A stretch of DNA of 30,028 nucleotides from the NCBI GenBank assembly GCA_015852425.1, contig JAAAIG010000439.1:1-30028 (forward strand), written 5' to 3'. This document shows positions 1 through 11,300 of the stretch, one piece after another. Under the pieces are notes generated by a model, which made no database searches, was not told where the DNA came from, and worked only from the letters and a program-made list of their open reading frames with translations. Each line of letters starts with the position of its first letter. Within the stretch, counting starts at the first letter, position 1. The translations under genes were made by a program, and so were the position numbers. The stretch is from Gryganskiella cystojenkinii (taxonomy: Eukaryota; Mortierellomycota; Mortierellomycetes; Mortierellales; Mortierellaceae).

Positions 1-189
1 GAGAATCCCGAGGTCGAGATGGAGGAATCTCAGCAGCAAGATGACAAGGTTCAAGCTGACGAGGTCCCGGAGCATATGGAGGAGGACGAAGAAGTTGAGC
101 GGGTCTCGGAAGAAAAGGACCGAGCCAATGTTCACCAAGACGGAGAGAGAGGCAATGGGTGTGATGAAGGAGAAGAGTGGGGGCGGTGA
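1..189 (+). CDS. 3' end of a truncated gene, acidic C-terminus
   Basis: The window opens inside an open plus-strand frame (frame 1) that stops at TGA 187-189. It gives about 62 residues rich in Glu, Asp and Gln, with a mixed third codon position that looks coding. No domain is recognisable. The true end is uncertain. Frame 3 continues from about 205 to TAA 327-329 and ends in a short hydrophobic tail (GKILVVGATITAATVC). Frame 2 stays open from 41 to 454 with a Lys/Gly-rich stretch. A small intron near the GGTGACAA at 185 could therefore shift the reading into another frame and extend the protein. The function cannot be told from this fragment. Confidence 0.4.
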   Translation, partial: ENPEVEMEESQQQDDKVQADEVPEHMEEDEEVERVSEEKDRANVHQDGERGNGCDEGEEWGR

Positions 190-329
190 CAAAAGTGTTG
201 TAAAGAAAGGCGTGGTGCCAACTGCGAAAACAAAGGGGAAGTCAAGGTGTGGCGGACGAACAGGCGCAGAGTTTAAGCGGCAAGATATTGGTCGTGGGTG
301 CGACCATTACTGCGGCTACCGTCTGTTAA

Positions 330-932
330 GCACATTGAACGCTAGGATTACGTCACCGAGAAGGGTGTTCACACTTTTTGCGCAAAAGAATCAAGTACTG
401 TACTTCGCTGACGATTTCGGGGGTTCATATTCAAGCTCGTCAAGAAAAACCTGATCTGTTCCTTTCTAAGACGCGTTCGAATGCGTCTAAAGCGCAGCGT
501 GATATGTTATACTTTTTTAAACCCTCATTCGAACAACGCCTCCCGCCGCACTTTTGTGGCCGTGCAACGGAACCCTTTTTTAATTCTCCTTCTTGTAGTC
601 TACCGCAAAGCCATTGAAAAAAACACAGGTGACGATGTTTGTTTTTGTGAGCCAAGAAACAAAGACACGGGGAGAGTAAGAATGACTGCAATTTCAAGAT
701 TCGTCAGCTTGAGCTTCTATTTCCGCCGAGCTTTATTTTTTTCAGAGGACCAAGAGTCGAATTGAACCCCCTCCTCCTTCCGTCGAGTGCTCGGCATCGT
801 GAAGAAGGTTCGAGTTGACACTGGCAAATAACGCTGCGGTGAGATGAGAGGTATGCCTCAGTAGCGTAGTCATTGCCAAGGTAGACTAGATGAGATATGG
901 TTGTCGAAGGAACACAACAACGAGTAAAAAGG
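330..932. other. Intergenic region upstream of the 65-residue-protein gene
   Basis: This stretch separates the truncated gene from the TATA box at 933. Short overlapping open frames on both strands (for example 481-765 plus and 440-697 minus) have no coherent composition, no recognisable domain and no supporting splice pattern. I treat it as a 3' UTR followed by promoter DNA. Confidence 0.5.
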
Positions 933-940
933 TATAAAAG
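933..940 (+). promoter_or_regulatory. TATA box of the small basic-protein gene
   Basis: TATAAAAG lies 122 nt upstream of the ATG at 1062. About 30 nt downstream the sequence turns into a C/A-rich leader (caccaccatcagc), which fits a transcription start near 965. A clear TATA box suggests a strongly or conditionally expressed gene. Confidence 0.6.
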
Positions 941-1061
941 AACCAGCACATCGCTCTATCCACCACCATCAGCAAAGTATTTCTCTCTCCTTCATCAAGA
1001 CACCAAACCGAAATAACCATAAACTCTTCGCCACCTCTTCCCAAGAACACCAATTAAAAAC

Positions 1062-1259
1062 ATGCCTTTGTTCAAGAAGTCTTCGTCTAAGAACCAAACC
1101 GCTTCGGCCTCGTCCACCCCTGCGCAGACGCCTCGTCCCTCTTTGGCCGAATATCGACCAATTGTCGAGTCCAAGGCCAAGATGACTCAAGAGGAGGCCC
1201 TCAAGAAGCTTGCAAAGCAGGGTGTCGCTCCTGGCATGAGCGGTCACTTCCTCTTGTAA
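1062..1259 (+). CDS. Small basic hypothetical protein, 65 aa
   Basis: This intronless frame starts in a good context (aaaacATGcc) and ends at TAA 1257-1259. The N-terminus is basic and Ser-rich (MPLFKKSSSKNQ). A Thr/Pro/Ser linker follows, then an amphipathic stretch of about 25 residues around MTQEEALKKLAKQG, and a short end, GMSGHFLL. No membrane segment or known domain is visible, and I do not recognise the family. A TATA box upstream (933-940) and an AATAAA about 190 nt downstream make a compact, self-contained transcription unit. Codon use is biased towards C-ending codons such as TTC, GTC and AAG, as in well-expressed genes. It is very probably a real gene; its function is unknown. Confidence 0.75.
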   Translation: MPLFKKSSSKNQTASASSTPAQTPRPSLAEYRPIVESKAKMTQEEALKKLAKQGVAPGMSGHFLL

Positions 1260-1450
1260 AAACAACATTAACACAGCAACAGCGACATAAAAACAATCAA
1301 CTCGCGTCTCACGCTCTCCACTCCAGGTCGGGAGTCGATGTCCCAATGCGATTCTTGAATAGTTTTCTCTGTTCTGTCTTTGACCTCTCTCCACTCCACA
1401 TTCATGATATGTACAAATGCATTGTAACTTTAGTCAAAATAAGCATCTTC

Positions 1451-1456
1451 AATAAA
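1451..1456 (+). terminator. Poly(A) signal of the small basic-protein gene
   Basis: AATAAA lies 192 nt past the stop codon, in an A-rich stretch. It is only 27 nt before the stop codon (read on the plus map) of the minus-strand gene at 1483-1822, so the two 3' UTRs probably overlap. Confidence 0.5.
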
Positions 1457-1482
1457 AGCCAAGAAACGAAACGTAAAAAAGC

Positions 1483-1822
1483 TCAAGAGGGATGGCTGAA
1501 GTAGGACGAGTACGGGCGCTCATCATCATCCTTCATGTAATCGACCATCGCAACTAGTGCTCCATATCAGGTTCTTGTTAAAATAATAAAAAATATCCTG
1601 GTGGATTATTAATTGTGGTAGAACAGAGTCAGCAGTGCACTACAAGGGATAGGTCGTAGACTATGAATTCTTACTTTCCCCTGGGGGCCGCGAATGAGCA
1701 GGGACGAGGTCCTACTACAATAAAGAACTCTCCACAAAGGTCAAACGCGATCACACACTTGGACGAAGCGATCTAGGTTGTACCCTTAATAAAATTTCAA
1801 GCGGGGGAATCATCATCCACAT
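1483..1822 (-). CDS. Hidden three-exon gene for a 48-aa protein
   Basis: No single open frame shows this gene, but three exons join cleanly. Exon 1 is 1822-1784 (start in context cgccATGt; MWMMIPPLEILLR), followed by a GTACAA donor. Exon 2 is 1711-1675 (DLVPAHSRPPGE plus one base), with a TAG acceptor and a GTAAGA donor. Exon 3 is 1553-1483 (AMVDYMKDDDERPY, then a short end and TGA). The total is 147 nt, 48 codons plus stop, with phases matching at both junctions. Introns are 72 and 121 nt. The protein starts hydrophobic and ends acidic and Tyr/Ser-rich. Its size and multi-exon build recall small mitochondrial subunits, but that is a guess and I recognise no family. Its start lies 215 bp from the divergent DUF1295 gene. 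Confidence 0.55.
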
Positions 1823-2036
1823 GGCGACTTTGCGGCCCGAACGCGAACCTTGAACCCGTCTTGGTTTTTTCTATCAAAAACTCATTTTTGGAACCAACTC
1901 CATTCTCTCTCTCCCCTCTTCTACTTTTTGCATTATCTTCCTACAGTCGCTGCCCCCCCCCCTGAATTTCGTCTCTGGATACCAAGATAAACAGCAATAG
2001 CTCTCTTTCGGACTCGCACAGGATACAGTATCAAAA

Positions 2037-3182
2037 ATGGTCATGAACTCGAATTATCTCTCTGAGGCCTCCAAGGTGCTTTTACCCACGCTTGCAGTTG
2101 ACTTTGGGATCCAACTGGCAGGGTTCGGTGTTGCGGCTCTCCTTCAAACGGAAAAGGTAGAGCATGGACCTGCTGTTTTCTTTGCGAGAATGGCAGCCTG
2201 CATTAATGTCAAACGAGTTAAAATGCTAGGATGCAGGAGAGCTAATTCTGAATTGCGCGGGAATGTGATCTCACTTTTAGTTCTACGACCTCGCAGGATC
2301 GACCTCATTCATCGCATGCACATACATGTCGCTGTTCAAACCATGGAAGCAAACACAACAAGACCCAAGTTCCTCAGGAAGTAGCCCTGTCGTCATCCAC
2401 CCTCGTCAGGTCCTAGCCTCAGGCACGACTGTGGTTTGGGCTCTGTACCTGGGTTCGTTCCTGTTCAAACGAGCGATGAAGCACGGGGACAAACGATTCG
2501 ACAAGGTCAAAACGAACCCAAGACGGTTTCTGTTCTATTGGCTCATTCAAGGTGTCTGGGTCGCGCTCACGGCGTTGCCCGTTTACCTCACGAATTCTAT
2601 CCCGGGTGAGGCCCATCCGCCGATCGGACTTCGAGACTTGTTGGGATTTGTGCTTTGGGGAGGCGGATTCGCGTTTGAGGTAATTGCAAATTATCAAAAA
2701 CAAAAATGGCGTCGAGAGATTGGCAAGGATTACAAGCGGTCGTTTATCTCGAGCGGGCTGTGGTAAGCAAAAAAAAAAAAAAAAAAAAAAGCTGTAATGT
2801 ACGATACTATGGCTATGTCTCTGCATTCCTGAGCCGTTGGTTGATATACCTTTGTCAATGATTTATTTCCGCTTTCCACAGGTCCCTGTCAAGACACCCA
2901 AACTATTTCGGAGAGTGTGTCCTCTGGTTCGGAAGCTACTTGTTCAGTTCGAATGGATTCTCGTCCACGTTGAACAGCGAGCAGCAGGTTCTTTCCGATT
3001 GGATGACACGACTGGCGGTCTTAAGTCCCGTGTTTGTGACAGTCTTGATCACTCGTGTGAGTGGGATTCCTCTGCTGGAACGCGAGAACGACAGACGACT
3101 CAAAGATGTGGTCGCTTACTGGAGATACAAGAAACAGACAAGTATGTTTGTCCCGACCTGGCCTCATCCCGTTGCTGAGTAG
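2037..3182 (+). CDS. DUF1295 / steroid-reductase-like integral membrane protein, 300 aa
   Basis: There are three exons: 2037-2156, 2281-2762 and 2882-3182. Joined, they give 301 codons including the TAG stop. Introns are 124 nt (GTAGAG...TTTTAG) and 119 nt (GTAAGC...CCACAG), and the second holds an A22 run. The protein is polytopic, with about six or seven hydrophobic segments, including residues 14-36, the segment starting YDLAGSTSFI, and the segment around LLGFVLWGGGFAFEVI. The family signature is RHPNYFGE at about residues 205-212, followed by a final hydrophobic stretch and SGIPLLE. These are hallmarks of the DUF1295 family, related to steroid 5-alpha-reductases and isoprenylcysteine methyltransferases, in which this C-terminal motif is thought to bind NADPH. 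It probably acts as a lipid or sterol oxidoreductase in an endomembrane; the substrate is unknown. Confidence 0.88.
2769..2790 (+). repeat. A22 homopolymer inside an intron
   Basis: An uninterrupted run of 22 A lies just after the donor of the second intron of the DUF1295 gene. It is a mononucleotide microsatellite and its length may be unreliable in the assembly. Confidence 0.8.
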
Positions 3183-5380
3183 GAAAAAAAAAGAAATCCG
3201 AATTTAGCTCTTTTTTGGGACAATGGGGTTTATTTGCGCCACCAAAAGTAAAATACCAGGCACTCGGATTGATAACTCTAGATCCCAAAGAAGTAAGCTT
3301 GGTTCCTTACTGTTTCAACTGGCAGGTCAAGCGTCCAAGCCTACGGCCATTTTTTCATGTTGAAGGAAGAACAATGATCTATTTGAATACGTCAGGGCGA
3401 GGGATGACGAGAGTCGCTTTTATGTATTGACATAAGGGCCGCGCGCATGCCAACAACCACAACGAATAAAAAGAGTGAAGATAGAAGCAAAAAAAAAAAA
3501 AAAAAAAAAAAAGGAGGAAAAAAGGAAAAAAAAAAAAAAAAAAAAAAAAAGTGAGCCATGCTCACTTTGGATTTTGAGCATTGAGTCCTTCCTGCGCAGG
3601 AGTGGGCACACAGATCCCATGTGTTTTCTGTGGGCGGACCAAAAAGTCTTAATGCATGGCTCAAAATATGCTCTTTAAGGTTTGGTTAGACCCACCCACA
3701 ACTTCCACCTTTGAATGGTTGCACTGGACCTTGACCAGGGAGCATGAGCGACTGGACCATGTCCTCAGACATGCAAACAAACTGTCTGCAAGCGGCGCAG
3801 AAAAAAAAAAAAAAGATGCTCTTGAGAGAAGAGAGCACTCCCTTTAACCCGCAGGAAGGTACTGTACTCGTTTATGAGGGCAAGGCCAACAATGCTTTGG
3901 AGAAGTTGGAGTTGAGTTCAATCAAATATTTCCCTTCGGAATTTATGGTAGGGTTTGTACGTTTTTGTAGGTAAGGAGGAAAATTGGAGGGAAGGACAGG
4001 GCATCAAAAAAAATAATTGTAGCGGACCAAGAGAAAGATGGTTGGACCAGACTGGTTCAGATGGTGTGCGGAGCAAAAAAGAAACATAAAATAAACATAC
4101 ACAGGTGGAGGAAAGGGAGGTGGGAGATGAAAAGCGCACGACAAAGAACAAAGACAAGAGGAGCAAAGAAAAGGAAACAAGGTCAAATTGCGGTTGCACA
4201 GAAAGTATGAAAAAGAGAAGAGAGCATCGTTTGGAGGAAGGAAGACAGAACCATCCTGGTGAAAAAGCAATGATGGCGACGAGAAGGTTCAATCGTATTG
4301 TAGACTCTCTTTCTACGACGATTGGAAAACAAAAAAAAAAAATTAAAAAAAAGATGAAAAAGGTTCTTGGTCTCGGCGGGGGGTGGTCCAACCAGACAAG
4401 ACTCGGTGCACTTTATGTATTTTTTAGTTGACAGCGGTTCATTCTCCACTCCACATCAACATCCCTCATCATCTTTCCTTCTCATCATCACACAAAGGCG
4501 TTTTGTGCCCTCTTGCCTTCCCGCCCTTCTTCCCTTTTCACTCTACTCGACTCCCCTCCTATTTTATTTCTTCCCATCCCACCCCTCTCTTCCCATCGTC
4601 TCTTTTCCTCAGGAACCACGCTCATTCTCATCGACCCATATTTCACACCTATTTTTGCGCGCTTCTCTCTTGCCCTCTCGCTCATTCATTACTCTCATCC
4701 CATCCCCCCACCCCCGCATAATATCAACAACATCGCTCTTTTAATGGTATTGTTTTCTGCAGTCTCTCCTTCTCTCCCTCTCTCTCTCCTATTCTAACCA
4801 CCTCTCTCATCAACAACGGTCTATTTTTTAACTCCTCCTCCAACCGTCGAACAAACGCACTCTATCGACACGAACAACTCCGTCTCGACGCTCATCATTC
4901 ATCCTCTCAACGTACAGACAATCTGCGTGTTTATGGCATCACCAACTAATCCTTTGTCTGATTTCTATGTTTCTTCTTCCCACCTTCTCCTCGGACCCCT
5001 GAATAATCACCTCGTCTTGTACGGTCTTTTTTTTGTTTTTTTATTCCCACATTCTGCATTCCTTTCTTTCCCCACCTTCTCCTTCTTTTCCTTCTCCCAC
5101 TTTCTCTTACTCGACAACAACAACTACAACCACCACCAACACAACTCAACAGCTACCCACGACGACAAATAGACTATAGACTTGCACACCAAAATTACCA
5201 CCTTCTACGACACTCCCTCCTCCTTCTCCTTTATGGTGCCACCAACAACTGCCGCTTAGAACCCCGTTTTTGCTGCTAGAGAACTAAAAACACCCCGAAT
5301 TTAGAACCGAAGGGCGCTCCGACTGCAAACGGCGAAGGAGCCAAGACCTAGATACAACAACAACATATATACATATAACC
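3183..5380. other. 2.2-kb gene-free region and long leader of the SH3/RA gene
   Basis: Both strands were read; I found no coherent gene. From 3183 to about 3480 lies the probable 3' UTR of the DUF1295 gene, with AATAAA near 3465. A24 and A25 runs follow at 3489-3550. About 3980-4390 is strongly purine-rich on the plus strand; from about 4430 to 5130 it is strongly pyrimidine-rich (TC, CCTT and CAAC blocks). The last 250 nt are a mixed leader ending in ataaccATGG. Open frames here (such as minus 3918-4391) are low-complexity artefacts rich in Phe, Leu and Ser. A 5' UTR intron is possible but I cannot place it. Confidence 0.55.
3489..3550 (+). repeat. Two adjacent poly(A) runs (A24 and A25)
   Basis: A24 (3489-3512) and A25 (3526-3550) are separated by a short GGAGG/AAAAGG spacer. 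They sit just downstream of an AATAAA near 3465. They could be slippage-expanded microsatellites or the tail of a retroposed transcript; no target-site duplication was obvious. Confidence 0.75.
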
Positions 5381-8300
5381 ATGGCGTCTTCACCAGGACT
5401 GGGTGGCCAGGGTCTACTGCAACAACAGCAGCATCAACAACAGCAACAGCTGGCCAATATTACCCAGAGTCTTTCGGGTCGTAACAGCAACAGTCCTGTA
5501 GGCCTCGTTAACGGATCCAGTCAAAGAGTCCAGTTCAACACACAGCAACAGTACCATCATCAATTGGACCAGGATGCGATCGTACCTGCTTCTGATCAAG
5601 AGGACGAACACGATGATAGCACTGATGAGGACGAGGATTACAACTCTTATATGCAGGAACAAAAGCAACAACAACAGCTGCTGCAGCATAATCAACAGCA
5701 ATACGACTCTGGAGACGAGGGAGACGTAGACTATCGCCATGGCCATGCGCAATACCATCAACAACAACAACAGCAACAGCAGCAACAGCATGGGCAACAA
5801 CAACGTCCTCATCATCATCAACACCAACAGCTGCAGCAGATTCAACAGCAGTACCAATTACAACAACAGCAGAACTTGCACGCATACAAGACTCAAGCCA
5901 TGAACATCCAACAATTGCTCCATCGGGACCAACTCCAAGACCAGGACATGGACAGCCATGAGGAAGAAGAGTTTTATAGCCAGAACCCTCAACATGACCC
6001 TCACCGTCAACACGAAATGGAGATCGAAATGCTCCAGGAACGGGTCCGTCAAGAAGAACTCCTCGACGATGACGAAGAGGAAGAAGAAGAGGACGATGAC
6101 TTTGATGATGATGAAGAGATGGAGCATGAGGACGGCGAGGAAGAGCACGACCACATGGAGGATGACATGCTTGATGACGAGGACGACAACGAAGAATCCG
6201 AGACCATGTCCCTTACCGAGGATGATATCGACTTCAACCTCGTCTATGCTTTCCATACCTTTGTTGCCACTCAAGAGGGACAAGCCTCAGTTGTCAGGAA
6301 CGATTCTCTGATGTTGCTCGAAGATTCGAACGTGTACTGGTGGTTGGTCAGAGTCCTGAAGACTGGAGTCATTGGTTATATCCCTGCCGAGAATATTGAG
6401 GTAAAGAGACGACAACCTTTTGGGTTCAATAGCGAAACAATCGATTTGTACATCTTTTGTGAAACAAGCCGTACACTTGCAAGGCAGATGGTCCCCCTTG
6501 TTTGGCGGGAAGGGGAAGGGGGAATTGAACCATCCACCCTTCACCTTTTTTCTTTTTGTTTGATGCATGTATCAAGCATGGCAAGGCCTCTCATATCCGA
6601 TTTTATTGTCCACTTTTGTTATTAGACTCCCTTTGAGCGCCTGGCAAGACTCAACACTTACCGCAATGTAGCACTTTCAGCACCTTCACCTGAATGGGGT
6701 ACATTTGACGAGCACATAGAGCCCCTCGACCCTGCCATTTTGGAACAAAGGGCCAACAACCGACGATCCGTCATCTTTACCACTCAAAATGAGTTCCTCG
6801 AGGCCAGTGAAACCGAATGGACCGAGGAAGAGGACGAAGAAGGCGACTGGTACGAGGATGAATTCGAGGACGAAGAAGAAGAAGAAGAGGAGGAGGAGGA
6901 AGAGGATCTCGAGGAGGACGGTGAGCATGAGCACGACCACGGAGCCACTGAAGACGAACATACTGATGCGGATGAGTCTTGGCGGGACGATCAGACACTC
7001 GTCCATGAAGATGGTCCCCTGCATGCCGCTGCCGAGGATCACGAGGATCAAGAACGAGCCGCGCTTCAGCTTGAGGCTCAGAGGGTCCAACAGGAAATCT
7101 TGGAGGATCAGCGGAGATCCGAGGTCATCGCCGCTACGCACGCTGCCGCTGCCGCCGCTGCCGTTGCTGCAGCCCAACAGGCCATTCACTCGAGCCAAGA
7201 GGACGTGGACATGGACGACCCCGAGGATGAGGAGGTTCAAGTGACAAACCGGTACCGCAAGCCTCTTTTGGACGACGACCTGTTCCTCGCGAATGTAGAA
7301 CCTCGCGTGATTTCCCTTACTCCTCCAATTGCTCGCGACGATTCGATTGTTTCTCGAGTCCAGACACCACCAGGCAAAGCCAGGACGTTGCGTCTCACGG
7401 AGGAATCGATCAAACCTCAACCTCAGATGCAAGCCCAACAGCAACGACTTCAGCAGCAACAACAACAACAACAGACTCAGCCATCCGGTAAACAATCTGT
7501 CAGCCCCACGACAGGTCTTCGATCCCCTAGTTTTGAATCCGAGGAAGAGGAAAAGGAGAAACCAAAGTCGCGTGCGCATCAGAAGAACGATGCGAAAATC
7601 CAGGCGCTTCTTGGTAACAAGGCTCCAGATGCGGCTACACGGAAGGCTAAGGCTGAACAAGACCAAGCTGCTGCAGCTGCAGCGGCTGCGGCGGCGGCTG
7701 TGAAAGCGGAGGTAGAAGCAGCGGCTCCTGTCAAAAAACCAGGAAAATTCAAGAGTCTCTTTGGAGTTGGTAAGAGCAAGGACAAGGAGCGCAAGGAGAA
7801 GGAGAGGCTCGAGAAGGAAAAGCAAAAGAGCCAGATAAAGACGAGTTTCTCTTCTCCATCGTCTCAATCCAAGGCAGCGGCTCCATCAACGCAGTCTGGC
7901 GGCGGCATTGGCATGTTTAGAACCAGGTCAAACTCGAATGGATCCGTGGGATCGTCCACGGCGAATGGCCTTGGATCCTCGTCGACCACGGTCGTTTCTA
8001 CCCCAACGGTCGACAAAACCGAAACTCCGCCACAACTGGATATTTTGACTCTCAGAGTTTACCCTGGAAACGTGGATTTCGGTGCTTCGATGTACAAGAC
8101 GGTCGTGATCACACCTGCCACATTGGCGTCCGAGGTCGCTCATCAGGCTGTGATCAAGTTTCGATTGGCGCCAGACGGTACTGCTTCGACAGGAGATTTC
8201 TACCTGACAGTTCGTGGTGTTGATGGAGGTAAGCAAATAATTTTTATCCGCTCCATGCAATGATTGTTAACATGAAGAGCGAACACACAAGATTTTATAC

Positions 8301-11300
8301 TGACAATGCTGTGTTTTCACTCTAAAATTTGTAGACGAAACGGTGTTGCAGGCGACAGACAAGCCTATGGCGATATACCAGTCGCTCACCGCTCATTTGA
8401 CCACTCCTTTGCCAACCAACCATCGCCTCTCCATCTCATCCGTCTCCTCCATGTTGTCGGTCGCCTCAACAGGATCGAATAGCAACGGCAGTGGCAGCAT
8501 CCCCTCGACGCCCAACGGACCTCTCACTCAACAGACATTGCGTCGTACAGGATCTGGAAGGGGCTCTGAGCCTCAACAAAAATCCATCCGGTTCTTGCTA
8601 AACAAAAAGATTCGTCGACAGAGCTCCATCTCAGTGGCCTCATCTTCTTCCTTGCCGGCGACCCCAACCACACCCACGACCCCTGTGCAGGAAGACTTTT
8701 TCTGGGTCAAGGTTGTCTGTCAGGCACAGGATTTGCCCCATTCGATGTTGCTCCTTGAGGGTATGACGACGGCGATGGATAAATCTGATCCCAAGTCCAT
8801 GGGACAGTCCGTTGCTACAAAGGTCGAGCAGTGGATCCCTATGCACGCGACCTCAAATGCCGGTGATGTGATCTTTAGAACTCTGGAAAAGATTGGTATT
8901 CGCTCTGGAGTCGTCGACGGTGTTCCTGATCATATTCTTGCGGCCAAGCGGGCGACGGTTCCGAATGGCTTGGTGATCGAATACCAGTTGGGTCTCAAGT
9001 TGAACGGAAACACGTCCCGGAAGTTCAAGCAAGGCGACGAGGTTCCTTTGCCTCCCCAAGTGCCTTTGCAACGTTGCTTTGAAGAACACCAGTTGGTCCC
9101 CGTAAGGAGATCGCCTAAGGCGGATGTGGCCTCGATGCCCTTGCATCCCGATCACATCTTTTTCTTGCGCAAGGCGACCAAGTCCCTTCAGGCCGAGATG
9201 CGATTCGTTCAGGAACAGTTGCAACTCCAACAATCTCAACCTCGCAAATCAACCCCGTCACCGCTCCGATCCACGGGTTCGGATCCTGCCATGTCAACAC
9301 AGAGTCGTCCATTGTCCGGGATCATCACCCCTTCTTCACCTGGTCATCATGTCAGGACGTTCAGTGCCGCTGCTGCCTTGAACGCCAACCGGTTAGCACA
9401 GAACAATAGTGGAGCAGGATCACCACCAATCCGTGTCCCACGTAGAACAGATTCTGTAATCATGAGCCCGTCAAGTCCGATTGTTCGTGGCAACTCGTTT
9501 GATAGTTCGTCTGGCCGGCCCAGTCCTACTTTGTCTGCTCAGAATATCATGGCGAGTCAACAGACTCCTATTGCTCAGCAGCTCTCGAGGACACCTACAC
9601 CCGATCGTCATCAACAACGGACACGGTCCCCGAGTATCAACCAGGGATCACCTACGGCTTTAGCACGTCCTCTTCAGGCACCTTCACCAGCACCGTCCAA
9701 TATGTCGAGCAGTCATGCGGATCAACAAGAGATTGGATCTCGGTCATCGACGCCTGACAGGTCATCTCGACTAGATCGTCCTCAACGGGCTACATCCCCC
9801 TCCTTGACCCATGGACCTTCACCCTTGTCCATGTCTGCGGTCATGTTGCAAAAGGACATTGCGAGCCCAGCGACTGCTACTGAAGAAGGTCGTGAGGAGG
9901 AAGACGAGGCACCTTCCACTCGTTCCTTGGTCTCGCCCATCTCTCGTGTGATCATGAAGAAGAATGCCGCCCAGGGTGTCGATATTGCGATGAGTCGAGG
10001 TGTGATTCGGTCCGTCCGGGGTGGTCAACAAGGCAGTGGCACGTACCAGTATGTGTTTGTCCCTCAAGAGATCGGTGCTGAGGAAATTGATATTACCGAG
10101 ATCATTGAAGATGTCCTTGGAGGCGATTCGGATGATGAGATGGAAGAGCCACAACAGCAGGATCAGAGACCTATCTCGGAAAAGGACTCGAACGAACAGA
10201 TGATGTCGAGACGAGAGCGCCTTGCTGCGGCGGTCGCGAGGGCTTCTCAGACCGTCGCCGCTGGTAAAGAGCGTCGCAAGGCCAGCGCGAGTGGGTCAAG
10301 TATTACGTCCATGATGACAAGGGATTCACCAAGTGGTAACCGGAGTCGGAAATCATCCATGTCCTCGTCCTCGGATCGGGATCGTCTTGAACAGCTGGGG
10401 TTGTCCGCCCGTGGAGGGGATACGCTTTTAAAGCTTGAGAGAGCCTTGGTTGGCAATGAGGCACCTGCTACATCGTCTAGCCTCTCGGAAAGAGCCAGTA
10501 ATAACAATCTTAACCACCGCGCCTCGGGATCCAATGTCGTTCTTCCAGTCTCGGTCATCACCGGTAACAGAAACTTGCCCTCGCCCATGTCTATGAACAT
10601 GTCATCTCCCTCGAGCAGCCCGACGTTGCAGCGAAGGATCAGTACCGATGCCGAGATTCAGGTCGCGTCCGTCAGTTCTGTCGGTGTCGCGGCCAGGAAC
10701 CAGTCACCTATGCCCACAGTGGTCATGGTCGATGGCCAGAACCGAGGTAGCCCAACACCATCATCGCCTCATGGTCGCTCCTCACCCGCATCGCCCTCGA
10801 GTTCACCGTCTGCAATGGCCATGATGATTTCGAATGTGAACTCGTCGATTCAGCAAGGAGGACGGTCTCTGTCGCCGTTGCCAAGACCTTTGAGGACACC
10901 TTCACCCGCTGTGGCAGGTGGTCAACAACAGCAACCTGTTCAGGCGTTACCACATCAGTTGTCAATCCAAACCAATGTCCTGAGCGGTACTAGCGGGCTC
11001 TCTTCGTCTTCATCCTCGTCATCTGGACCCTTGTCAGCAGGCGTTTTGGACGGACCTCCAAGCAGAAACAGCAGTTTGGGCGGTCGGAGTCGATCCGCTA
11101 GCACCAGCGTGGCCGAGATTTCCCGGCCAGGTTCCCACTCGTCTACACGAGGACCTGCTAGCCCTGGTGCCAATGGTCATCACGGTCAGGATCCATGGCT
11201 ACTCAAGTCCGATTACAACAAGGGCATGCAGGATCTCTTGACCTTGGTCCGTGGAGGTCGCTCGAGTTCTTTCTCCTTACAGAGCCATAAATTCAGTAAC

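Noticed and set aside
41..454. 137-residue plus-strand frame at the window start
   Set aside because: Overlaps the acidic frame 1 that looks more like a gene end; its second half is random in composition. Kept only as an alternative in the first entry.
3215..3430. 71-residue plus-strand frame after the DUF1295 gene
   Set aside because: Lies in the expected 3' UTR, has no recognisable features and no splice partners.
3918..4391. 157-residue minus-strand frame rich in Phe, Leu and Ser with apparent membrane segments
   Set aside because: Simply the pyrimidine-rich complement of a purine-rich tract; hydrophobicity comes from TTT/CTC codons.
6686..7867. 393-residue minus-strand frame with many hydrophobic stretches
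   Set aside because: Antisense shadow of the acidic and Ala/Gln-rich part of the SH3/RA gene.
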